This document shows positions 57,198 through 64,000 of a stretch of 64,000 nucleotides of DNA, piece after piece. Within the stretch, counting starts at the first letter, position 1. Each line of letters opens with the position of its first letter. The DNA is from Leptospira brenneri. Its GTDB lineage: Bacteria; Spirochaetota; Leptospiria; Leptospirales; Leptospiraceae. The DNA lies in contig NZ_NPDQ01000007.1 in the NCBI RefSeq assembly GCF_002812125.1, positions 1 through 64,000 of the forward strand, in the 5' to 3' direction. Below the pieces are notes generated by a model. It was not told the origin of the DNA. It did not search any database and worked only from the letters and a program-made list of their open reading frames with translations. The translations under genes and the position numbers were made by a program.

Positions 57198-57922
57198 AGT
57201 ATTTTTAAAAAGCGGAGGGCAGCTTTGGCTGCCATCTGTTCTGCCCGACGTTTGTTCTTTCCTTCCCCACTTGTTTGGAAGTGTGATTCGCAAACCACTG
57301 AAACAAGAAACTCTTTGTCGTGATCAGGCCCCTCTTCTTTCATAACAGAATATTCAGGTAATTTTTTCCATTTCTTTTGGCAAAATTCCTGCAAAATGGT
57401 TTTATAATCTTTTGTTTCTTCAGCATCATCGACATCCCTTTCCATCATTTGGAAATGTGGTAAAAGGAATTGGCGACAACTAGGCAAACCTTGGTCGAGA
57501 TAAAGAGCTCCCAGAAATGCTTCAAAACAATCTGCTTGGAGATTGAGGTTTGATTCACCCTTTTCTCTCTCCCCTCTACCAAGAAGTAAAAATTCCGGAA
57601 ATCGATACGATCTAGCAAGTTTAGCAATCGCAGGGGCAGATACCATCTTACTTTTTAATTTAGCAAGTTTTCCCTCTTTTCCTTTGGGAAGGGATTTGTA
57701 TAGAAACTCCGCAGCCAAAATCCCAAGAACAGAGTCTCCCAAAAATTCCAAACGTTCGTTATCAGAAAGATAACGATCAGAATCTTCGTTTGCGAATGAC
57801 CTATGAACAAATGCTAGGTGGAGAAGTGAAATATCTTTAAATTGAGTTTTGGTAAGGGCTTGAAGTTCTTTGAGAGAGGAAATTCTTTCGGGAGGAAGTT
57901 TGATACGGATCTGGTCGGACAA
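57194..57922 (-). CDS. rnc: ribonuclease III
   Basis: This 242-residue enzyme cuts double-stranded RNA in rRNA and mRNA processing. It has the signature NERLEFLGDSVLG (56-68) with Glu60 and Asp64 in the metal site, and LQADCFEAFLGALYLDQG with the second acidic pair. A double-stranded RNA-binding domain ends the protein (AEQMAAKAALRFL). It follows acpP. Confidence 0.96.
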   Translation of the reverse strand: MSDQIRIKLPPERISSLKELQALTKTQFKDISLLHLAFVHRSFANEDSDRYLSDNERLEFLGDSVLGILAAEFLYKSLPKGKEGKLAKLKSKMVSAPAIAKLARSYRFPEFLLLGRGEREKGESNLNLQADCFEAFLGALYLDQGLPSCRQFLLPHFQMMERDVDDAEETKDYKTILQEFCQKKWKKLPEYSVMKEEGPDHDKEFLVSVVCESHFQTSGEGKNKRRAEQMAAKAALRFLKIL

Positions 57923-57933
57923 GGTGCAAAGAT

Positions 57934-57965
57934 CCGGGTTCCTCTATGAAAGGAACCCGGTTTTT
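57934..57965 (+). terminator. strong hairpin between acpP and rnc
   Basis: CCGGGTTCCT (57934-57943) pairs perfectly with AGGAACCCGG (57951-57960) with a 7-base loop. The T-run (57961-57965) follows on the plus strand, whereas acpP and rnc run on the minus strand, where the tail is ATCTTTG. It could block antisense transcription or give partial attenuation between the two genes. Confidence 0.65.
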
Positions 57966-57975
57966 GGATTGGGAA

Positions 57976-58209
57976 TTACCCCTTAAGTTTATCGATGAAT
58001 TTAATTACATCGCCTACGGTTTGGATTTTTTCTGCGTCTTCATCAGAAATTTCCACACCAAACTCTTCTTCAAGAGCCATAACTAGCTCAACTGTATCAA
58101 GAGAGTCAGCACCAAGATCATTGATGAAGTGAGCCTCAGGTGTAACTTCTGACTCATCAACGCCAAGTTGTTCTACGATGATTGACTTAATTTTATCGAA
58201 ATCTGCCAT
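57976..58209 (-). CDS. acpP: acyl carrier protein
   Basis: This 77-residue acidic protein carries growing acyl chains in fatty acid and lipid A synthesis. The phosphopantetheine serine is Ser36 in [12 protein letters not shown] chose the ATG at 58209, 7 bases after GGAGG. The upstream in-frame start would add unrelated residues. It lies ahead of rnc, a common gene order, but without fabF between them. Confidence 0.96.
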   Translation of the reverse strand: MADFDKIKSIIVEQLGVDESEVTPEAHFINDLGADSLDTVELVMALEEEFGVEISDEDAEKIQTVGDVIKFIDKLKG

Positions 58210-58586
58210 TTTATATCCTCCAGACCACTGTAAACAGTGGGGCAAGTGTTAAATCGTTTTCCACCAGGCATATATGTACGCCTAGCGTTTTTTTAAAATG
58301 AAATTGTCGGAATTTTTGGCAAGTCTAAATAGATTATTTTCCTCTTGAAACCTTTGACATCATTCTAACATCACCTAACAAAAATTAAATAGACCCATTT
58401 AAGAACGTTCTGCTCAGAAATTAACGAGAACTGAACAATCCCATCCATGATTCCAAAATCCTAGGCGGATTTCCAATGGTTTGCTCTATTTTAGCAGATT
58501 TAACTTCTGCTATAGCAGAATGCGCTTTCCCTTTCTCTTCCTACTCACCAAATCGACTCCAAGAATAAAAAAATAAGGAGAATTCC
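58210..58586. other. intergenic region with divergent promoters
   Basis: This stretch of 377 bases separates acpP (minus) from a lipoprotein gene (plus). It has no gene that I can support. It contains a perfect 16-base palindrome at 58505-58520 and an imperfect relative just upstream (TTGCTCTATTTTAGCA, 58481-58496). The rest is AT-rich with no clear promoter. Confidence 0.6.
58505..58520. promoter_or_regulatory. palindrome TTCTGCTATAGCAGAA
   Basis: A perfect 16-base palindrome ends 66 bases before the start codon of the lipoprotein gene. The core TGCTATAGCA recurs at 63594-63603, 50 bases before another lipoprotein gene, and TGCTATAG lies upstream of metZ. It may be a repressor site or an extended -10 promoter element (TGnTATA). 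Confidence 0.5.
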
Positions 58587-60173
58587 ATGATTCAAAAATG
58601 GATCCAATCTATCACCACCGTCCTCCTACTTTCCTTCTCAGTCTCGTGTGCAGAAAAGAAAGACGACAATAATACATTACTTGCAGGCTTACTTCTCTTT
58701 GCCGCAAACCAAGTTAAGGTTAGTTCCGCTACCGACTTGGTGAACGAATCAGCCGATGATTACAACGAAAACAATTGGGGACTGATCACTGGCTCCACTC
58801 TAAACCGATTTGTATCCGATTGGCAAGCCAACAAACCAAGTCATATTACTGGTAACCTGATCATCTTACAAACGGATGTTGCAAACCGCAGAACTGGCGA
58901 TAGTCCTGGAAGGAAACCTTATGTGAAATCCGATCCTGAAAAAGGAGTCTATGTTTATTTACTGAATGACTATACTCCTTCAGGCCTACCCTCAGGAGGT
59001 TTTCGTTTCAACCAAACAAGAGATTCAGGACTTTTCAATAATTCTGTTAGGTACCAAGCGAATGGAGAATTTGTGGATGATTGGCTAAATACATATGGCA
59101 TTAATCCTACGAAAGATCTAATCGTTTTTGCAGCTGGGACTGGCAATGGAACAATACCAGCTTCCGCACTAGTGGCGTCTGGGGCTGGACTAGCGGGGGC
59201 CATTCAAGACATTACAAGAGGTGTTTATTGGTTACGTTATTGGGGAGTCAATATCAAAAACCTTGCCATTCTCAATGGAAATTTAAGGAGCAATTTTGTT
59301 CTCACTTATCCGACTCAAACTAGTGATTCCAAAAGTTCACTACCTGCTAAAGGTAACTTCTCTGTAAAAAGCATTCGTGTTGATAATACGATTATTACTT
59401 CTGGACTCGAAGACATATACGAAATCGCGAAAAACAATCTGGAAGCGCAAATTCCTGGACTCACTACAAAACAGTTCTTAATTGATGCTAGACCAACTAG
59501 CCAATTTGGAACTGGCAGAAGTGCTGGTATTGTGGCCAATGGAAGTGCGACAACCTACATTACCACTGGGTGGGACTCAAATGGTGGGCCAGTGCAATGG
59601 GGTCTTACAGGTGATATAAACATCGATCTAAATGCTGGTAAAACCTTCGTGCCTTTTGAAGGCAATATCAAAGGTGCTGTTTCATTTCCTTGGCTTGCTC
59701 TCTTCGAAGGATTTACTGATGCAGGTGGAGTTGCAGATGATGCTGCAGCGGAAGCCGCATTCAATATTGGCTATCGCTACAAATCGAAATCTGCTTTAAA
59801 AACAATTTTTACTAATAAAGGTTATACTTCTGGAGCTACCGTTGTCAGTCAATGCCGAACCAATTTTGAGGCTCAAGTCAATGGCTTTGCTGCAATCAAT
59901 ATATTAGGTTACCCTACTACATATTACGACGGATCTCTCGTGGAATGGACTTCATTAGTTGCAAGCCACCCTTCATCCTCGTTAAACAAAGTTCCGACTG
60001 ACTTTAAGTGGAGAACTGATGTAAATACAGTCAGTGTGCATGATTACAACCCTCAAATAACTAATGCAGGTGCCGCTGGTGGAGCAATCGCAAGAGTGAA
60101 ATCCGCGGAAGTCAATCTTACGGCAACAACGACAAAAAAATTCATTCAAGAAGATAAGGCGTATAAGTACTAA
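58587..60173 (+). CDS. rhodanese-fold lipoprotein
   Basis: This 528-residue protein is the largest of three paralogues in the window. It has a lipobox ending at Cys21 (SVSC), then NENNWGLITGSTLNRFVSDW, RYWGVNIKNLAILNGNL, FLIDARPTSQFGTG, GNIKGAVSFPW and ILGYPTTYYDGSLVEWTS. Cys423 in QCRTNFEAQ is at the expected catalytic position. Insertions after the active domain start make it longer than its relatives. It ends EDKAYKY. It stands alone, followed by a strong terminator. Its distance from the others suggests a duplication with separate regulation. Confidence 0.78.
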   Translation: MIQKWIQSITTVLLLSFSVSCAEKKDDNNTLLAGLLLFAANQVKVSSATDLVNESADDYNENNWGLITGSTLNRFVSDWQANKPSHITGNLIILQTDVANRRTGDSPGRKPYVKSDPEKGVYVYLLNDYTPSGLPSGGFRFNQTRDSGLFNNSVRYQANGEFVDDWLNTYGINPTKDLIVFAAGTGNGTIPASALVASGAGLAGAIQDITRGVYWLRYWGVNIKNLAILNGNLRSNFVLTYPTQTSDSKSSLPAKGNFSVKSIRVDNTIITSGLEDIYEIAKNNLEAQIPGLTTKQFLIDARPTSQFGTGRSAGIVANGSATTYITTGWDSNGGPVQWGLTGDINIDLNAGKTFVPFEGNIKGAVSFPWLALFEGFTDAGGVADDAAAEAAFNIGYRYKSKSALKTIFTNKGYTSGATVVSQCRTNFEAQVNGFAAINILGYPTTYYDGSLVEWTSLVASHPSSSLNKVPTDFKWRTDVNTVSVHDYNPQITNAGAAGGAIARVKSAEVNLTATTTKKFIQEDKAYKY

Positions 60174-60195
60174 TCTCTTTCCCAGTTTACACTTG

Positions 60196-60228
60196 GTCTC
60201 CTGGCATCTTGCCGGGAGACATTCTTTT
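60196..60228 (+). terminator. rho-independent terminator
   Basis: GTCTCCTGGC (60196-60205) pairs with GCCGGGAGAC (60211-60220), 10 bp with one G-T wobble and a 5-base loop, followed by ATTCTTTT. It ends the lipoprotein transcript. Confidence 0.85.
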
Positions 60229-60273
60229 AAATAATCCCTTTGCAAAATGATTTTATTCTAGTTCATTGTCTAT

Positions 60274-62184
60274 ATGGCAAGGAATGAAAAAGAAGAGACG
60301 ATCCACATTGGGTCCAAAGAAGCATTAGCACTGATAATCCCTTACTTTCGTAAAAAATTTTGGGAACAAACAAAATCCGTCGTTTGGGTTGTTTCCTATA
60401 TGACACTATTCCAACTCATAGTACTCAGAATCCCTATTAAAGAAGCAGGTATCATTTCTTTAGGAATTTTTGCTGTGATCATTGGGCTTACCTTTTTTAT
60501 GGAAGGTTTGTATTTAGGCATCATGCCTCTTGGGGAAACAATTGGACTAAGGCTTCCGCAAAAAGGAAACTTGTTCACAATTATTGTTTTCTGTTTGTTC
60601 GTAGGAATTGTGGCAACGCTAGCAGAACCTGCTATCTCTGTATTAAAACAAAGTGGATCGGCTGTCAATCCATGGGATGCTCCCTTATTATTTCATCTAC
60701 TCAATGAAGGTGCTGATGTTTTATTTCTGAGCATTGCCATTGGAGTTGGTTTCTCTATTGTTTTTGGAATCATCCGGATCATCTACGGAATTTCTTTATC
60801 GAAATTTTTAGTTCCAAGTCTTATCATTTTAATTTTGATCACAATCTATGCTTTTAATAACGAAAATTTAAGACTCATTTCAGGACTTGCATGGGATTCG
60901 GGAGTGGTCGCCACTGGTTCCCTCACAGTTCCTCTCATTGTTGCCTTAGGACTTGGTGTATCAAAAGCCTCTCGCACAAGTGATACAACCACTGGTTTTG
61001 GTGTGGTGACACTTGCTTCCCTATTTCCCATCTTAAGTGTATTTGTGGTTGGCCTTTACTTTGCACCAAATCTACCACAACCAATGCCTAAAGAAAAATT
61101 CTTTGCAGGTGGAATCACTGTAGAACAATCCAAACTTTTATTTGGAGAAAAAAATCCAGAAACTCTTTTTGGTATCAGTGAAAAAGAACATAACTCTCAA
61201 TTATCCATCCATAACAAACTCGTAAAAATTATGGAAGGAATGTCCGAAAGTTTTTCGGATTCCCTCCAAGCCATCATTCCTCTCGCCGGATGTTTGATTC
61301 TCTTTTTATATGTTATCTTAAGAGAGAGTTTGCCTTTTACAGATGAATTGTATTTAGGAATCTTGTTTGTTTTTATAGGCCTTGCTATTTTTAATTTTGG
61401 AATCTTTTTTGGACTGAGTAAACTCGGAAGCCAAGTGGGAAACAAACTCCCTTCTTCCTTTCGCTCCATTGAACTCACAGATTCCACAAGAGAAATTAAA
61501 AACTTTAATCCTAAAATTGTTTTCACCGCCACTGATGAACATGGAACCACGGAAGATTTCTTTTATTTGAAAGATAAAAAATCATTTTCGCAAATTCCGT
61601 TCCGAGATAAAAACTACGACTCGAAATCAGAAATCTATAGTTATGTGCCCATCCATGGACCACTCTTTGGAAAAGAGGACAATCTTTTAGGATATTTCGT
61701 TGCCCTTCTTTTTGCTTTTTTACTCGGATATAGCGCCACACTCGCAGAGCCTGCGTTAAGTGCTCTGGCAACGAGTGTGGAAGAAGTCACCGTAGGAACC
61801 GTCAAAAAGAGAGTTCTCATCCAAGCCGTCGGGATTGGAGTGGGACTCGGGACTTTACTCGGAATCTTAAAAATCTTTGTAGGAATTCCCCTTTTGTACA
61901 TCCTTCTACCTTCGTATATCTTTCTTGTATTTCTAACCTTACTCAGTAAACCCGAGTTCATCGATATTGCATGGGATAGTGCGGGTGTGACCACAGGCCC
62001 CATTACCGTTCCCCTAATCATTGTTCTTGGGCTTGGAATCGGGAACCAACTAAACATTGTAGATGGATTTGGAATTTTATCTTCCGCTGCGATTTTCCCC
62101 GTACTCACCGTCCTCGTTATGGGTTTATGGATGGAAAGATCTCGCAGACAATCATTAACCAATATTGAGGCAGAAGAAAAATGA
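60274..62184 (+). CDS. DUF1538 membrane transporter, two fused domains
   Basis: This 636-residue protein has about fourteen membrane helices in two homologous halves. Each half carries an ATLAEPA motif (GIVATLAEPAISVL and YSATLAEPALSALA) and a later WDS-x-GV-x-TGxxTVPLI motif (WDSGVVATGSLTVPLI and WDSAGVTTGPITVPLI). These are the hallmarks of DUF1538; in other bacteria the two domains can be separate proteins (UmpA, UmpB) described as a Na+/H+ antiporter. Here they are fused and separated by a soluble loop. The PII-like gene overlaps by 4 bases. Confidence 0.88.
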   Translation: MARNEKEETIHIGSKEALALIIPYFRKKFWEQTKSVVWVVSYMTLFQLIVLRIPIKEAGIISLGIFAVIIGLTFFMEGLYLGIMPLGETIGLRLPQKGNLFTIIVFCLFVGIVATLAEPAISVLKQSGSAVNPWDAPLLFHLLNEGADVLFLSIAIGVGFSIVFGIIRIIYGISLSKFLVPSLIILILITIYAFNNENLRLISGLAWDSGVVATGSLTVPLIVALGLGVSKASRTSDTTTGFGVVTLASLFPILSVFVVGLYFAPNLPQPMPKEKFFAGGITVEQSKLLFGEKNPETLFGISEKEHNSQLSIHNKLVKIMEGMSESFSDSLQAIIPLAGCLILFLYVILRESLPFTDELYLGILFVFIGLAIFNFGIFFGLSKLGSQVGNKLPSSFRSIELTDSTREIKNFNPKIVFTATDEHGTTEDFFYLKDKKSFSQIPFRDKNYDSKSEIYSYVPIHGPLFGKEDNLLGYFVALLFAFLLGYSATLAEPALSALATSVEEVTVGTVKKRVLIQAVGIGVGLGTLLGILKIFVGIPLLYILLPSYIFLVFLTLLSKPEFIDIAWDSAGVTTGPITVPLIIVLGLGIGNQLNIVDGFGILSSAAIFPVLTVLVMGLWMERSRRQSLTNIEAEEK

Positions 62185-63305
62185 ATCAATCCTCAGCCAT
62201 TAGAATTACAGTCGTTGTCCATAAAGACCTTGCCGATGAGGTCCAAAAACTTTTTACGAATTTAGGAGTTCGGTATTTTTCTCATGAACTAGGAAGGTAT
62301 CCCATTCTCAAAAGAAATCATATTTTTCTTTTGAACCTTTATTCCAGTAATCAATTATACAATCTACCTGTTGTCATTTTCCAAGTACTCACGGATAAAA
62401 AAACAGAAGACTTTTTGTTTAACAAGATCATTGAAACGGCAGACCTAACCGTTCCGGGTCATGGATCTATTTATACCGAAGACATCTCGGTATTTTGTCC
62501 AGTGGCAGATAGCCTGGTTTACAGAAATCCCATCAAAACAAAACCAATGGGTTTTACGGGGCTCACTGGAATCTTTTGCATCATCCAAAGGGGTGCGGCC
62601 GATACCATGTCACATTACATTCTAGAAAATGGTGTGGCCGTTCCTACCATCACTTATGGGGTTGGAAGAGGACTTCGGGACAGACTTGGACTTTTAAGAA
62701 TTACCATTCCCAAAGAAAAGGAAATTGTTAAGTTAATTGTCCACTCTTCTGACGCAGAACACGCATTAGACTTTATCATTGAAGCAGGAAAACTCGACCT
62801 ACCAGGCAAAGGATTTATCTTTGAATACCCAATCAAACGAGGTCTGATCAATACCAAGATTAGTCTGGATGGACCAAAACAAGCCGCCAGCATGGAACAA
62901 GTCATCTCCGCACTCGATCAGTTGTATGGAAATATAGATTGGAGAAGGCAATTTACCAACTTTCGAAAAGGTGCAAGAAAACGTAGTTACTTTGAAGGGG
63001 TCAACATCCATCTCAATGCTAAGGAAGGGTCTGTTGAAAAAGTGCTGATGAAACTTTCTAAACTAGGAATTTCTGGTGCTACAATCTCACAAGACCGACT
63101 TATCAAACTTGATGAAGAAAATAGCCTATTCAACCCTGCACGCGATTCTGCTAATTTACTCATTCCTAAAAAAATGTTAAACGAAGTGATCGCAGAATTG
63201 GAAGCATTAGATTTCTTTACAGAAGAAACCGAAGGGATAGTCTACACAATGGAGATTCCGAGAGCTTTCTCTTACCAATCCAAACACAACCAACAAAAGA
63301 AATAA
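62181..63305 (+). CDS. multi-domain PII-like protein
   Basis: This 374-residue cytoplasmic protein appears to hold three PII-like ferredoxin-fold units. Two of them carry a GHGSIYTEDI or GKGFIFEYPI motif near the end, as nitrogen-regulator PII proteins carry GRGxxxG segments, and each starts a new RITVVVHKD or LRITIPKEK strand. A third unit begins near residue 275. PII-like genes often accompany DUF1538 genes, so it probably gates the transporter in response to a nucleotide or other signal. No canonical T-loop tyrosine is evident. Confidence 0.75.
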   Translation: MNQSSAIRITVVVHKDLADEVQKLFTNLGVRYFSHELGRYPILKRNHIFLLNLYSSNQLYNLPVVIFQVLTDKKTEDFLFNKIIETADLTVPGHGSIYTEDISVFCPVADSLVYRNPIKTKPMGFTGLTGIFCIIQRGAADTMSHYILENGVAVPTITYGVGRGLRDRLGLLRITIPKEKEIVKLIVHSSDAEHALDFIIEAGKLDLPGKGFIFEYPIKRGLINTKISLDGPKQAASMEQVISALDQLYGNIDWRRQFTNFRKGARKRSYFEGVNIHLNAKEGSVEKVLMKLSKLGISGATISQDRLIKLDEENSLFNPARDSANLLIPKKMLNEVIAELEALDFFTEETEGIVYTMEIPRAFSYQSKHNQQKK

Positions 63306-63309
63306 AAAA

Positions 63310-63353
63310 ATCCCCTCGATTCCGATGTAATTTGGAAGAGAGGGGATGGTTTT
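63310..63353 (+). terminator. rho-independent terminator
   Basis: ATCCCCTC (63310-63317) pairs with GAGGGGAT (63340-63347); inner TTCC/GGAA pairs can extend it. TTTT follows at 63350-63353 and an A-run precedes it, so it may also work on the minus strand. It ends the transporter-PII operon. Confidence 0.75.
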
Positions 63354-63477
63354 AGTCTCTAGAAAATATAGAAAGGATAGAGCCTACTTTAGACACTTTC
63401 CTTTCGTTTGCCTACGAACTCCTCAAACAAACAAGCGGAGATACATCAATCCCAAACTAGCAAAACGAAATATTTAT

Positions 63478-63496
63478 ACAATTTATTGTGCACAAT
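63478..63496. promoter_or_regulatory. overlapping palindromes ACAAT-TT-ATTGT and ATTGTGCACAAT
   Basis: ACAATTTATTGT (63478-63489) repeats the ACAAT-N2-ATTGT layout at 34380. It overlaps a second perfect 12-base palindrome, ATTGTGCACAAT (63485-63496), and another ACAAT follows (63500-63504). Several ACAAT half-sites in a row suggest a repressor or activator that binds cooperatively. Confidence 0.5.
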
Positions 63497-63593
63497 GTAC
63501 AATATGATACTTCAACTAACAGCCGAAATGTCAAAAAATGGTTCAAAGCTGAACTCAGGCCTGCTCCAGTATCCTTTCCGATTGGTTAACATT

Positions 63594-63603
63594 TGCTATA
63601 GCA
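63594..63603. promoter_or_regulatory. palindrome TGCTATAGCA
   Basis: This 10-base palindrome is the core of the 16-base one at 58505. It ends 50 bases before the start codon of the last lipoprotein gene. Confidence 0.45.
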
Positions 63604-63652
63604 TATATTTATGTTACCAAAAACGAAAAGCGAAACATAGGAAATTCTTAAA

Positions 63653-64000
63653 ATGAAAAAGCAAACCTTAATCATCCTCTTTCTTCTCTGTCATTGTTCC
63701 TTAATCCAAAATACCAAAAATCAATTTGGGAATGTCTTAATTGCCTTTCTAAGCAGTGCAGGTTTCTACTCAGGAGAAGACAGGTTGCCAGCTCCTGTAG
63801 ATATAGTTCCAGCTCCAACTTTAACAATTCCGAGTAACTCAGTATTCTCAAGCATTGAGAATAGTTTGAAAATTTCAAAAGGATCTACAGAAACACCCGT
63901 CTTAGTCCAAGGAAAAATGGTTCCCATTGGAGATGTTTATGACATAGGACTCAACTTTGAGACCTTTACTGGGATCAATCCGGTAGAAGCAAAATCCGTG
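63653..64000 (+). CDS. putative lipoprotein, truncated by window end
   Basis: The ATG at 63653 follows TAGGAA at 9 bases. The 116 codons seen begin MKKQTLIILFLLCHCSL, a signal peptide with lipobox-like LLCHC (Cys15, or Cys13 if the earlier one is used). The mature part has a Pro-rich spacer (PAPVDIVPAPTL) and a Ser/Thr-rich stretch. No stop codon occurs before the window ends. Its promoter region shares two palindromic motifs with the rhodanese-fold lipoprotein genes, so it may be co-regulated with them. Confidence 0.75.
   Translation, partial: MKKQTLIILFLLCHCSLIQNTKNQFGNVLIAFLSSAGFYSGEDRLPAPVDIVPAPTLTIPSNSVFSSIENSLKISKGSTETPVLVQGKMVPIGDVYDIGLNFETFTGINPVEAKSV

Larger units (their letters stand above)
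63306..63652. other. intergenic region with operator-like palindromes
   Basis: After the terminator, this 347-base region has no gene I can support; the small open frames lack ribosome-binding sites. It holds the ACAAT-type palindromes at 63478-63496 and the TGCTATAGCA palindrome at 63594-63603, and leads to a lipoprotein gene at 63653. Confidence 0.6.

Noticed and set aside
1..64000. CRISPR array, prophage, insertion sequence or rRNA/tRNA genes
   Set aside because: I saw no regularly spaced repeats, transposase, integrase or phage protein, and no tRNA- or rRNA-like sequence.

Overview
The window looks like a chromosomal segment of a Leptospira species, probably from the saprophytic side of the genus. 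This rests on several things: spirochaete-type lipoproteins with loose lipoboxes, a flagellar export operon with a FliY-like switch protein, spirochaete-style FlhB, many small membrane or secreted proteins that I cannot assign to a broad family, and an AT-rich base composition of roughly 38-40% GC judged by eye. The species is inference. No tRNA, rRNA, CRISPR array, transposase or phage gene is visible.

Layout. 1-653 is non-coding with a GC-rich hairpin. 0.65-12.8 kb holds lipoproteins, two alpha/beta hydrolases, a Dps-type ferritin, an HtrA-like lipoprotein protease, an SH3 protein, an aspartate aminotransferase and an XPB-type helicase. A structured repeat at 12.97-13.10 kb abuts dusA and supplies its stop codon. 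13.1-21.2 kb is one flagellar operon on the minus strand (fliY/N-fliO-fliP-fliQ-fliR-flhB-flhA-dusA). 21.3-26.4 kb holds a DUF971 gene, a symporter-phosphatidylserine decarboxylase fusion, an outer-membrane barrel, an ArsC-like protein and lpxD. 27.0-33.7 kb holds glycosyltransferases around a periplasmic rhodanese, a pentahaem cytochrome c and a DUF4395 protein.

33.7-40.0 kb is the most unusual part: an XRE-cupin regulator, a rhodanese-fold lipoprotein, a small secreted protein, an outer-membrane beta-barrel, a second rhodanese-fold lipoprotein that has lost its cysteine, and a pentahaem cytochrome c lipoprotein. It ends against metZ, a sulfide-using sulfhydrylase. A third rhodanese-fold lipoprotein lies at 58.6-60.2 kb. 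My reading is an envelope sulfur/redox system built from sulfurtransferase-fold lipoproteins and multihaem cytochromes. This is inference. An ACAAT-N2-ATTGT palindrome occurs upstream of the first rhodanese lipoprotein and again near 63.48 kb upstream of another lipoprotein. A TGCTATAG motif lies 50-70 bases upstream of metZ and of two lipoprotein genes.

41.2-51.9 kb is a long minus-strand run: a LolCD-like exporter, an McsA zinc finger fused to a shrunken McsB-like kinase, ClpC, a TPR protein, the tRNA methylthiotransferase MtaB and a MacAB-like exporter. 52.0-58.2 kb holds membrane proteins, a MORN/YwqK protein, an MscS channel, aroB, a Nudix hydrolase, rnc and acpP. 60.3-63.3 kb pairs a duplicated DUF1538 transporter with a protein that appears to contain several PII-like domains. 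The window ends inside a lipoprotein gene.
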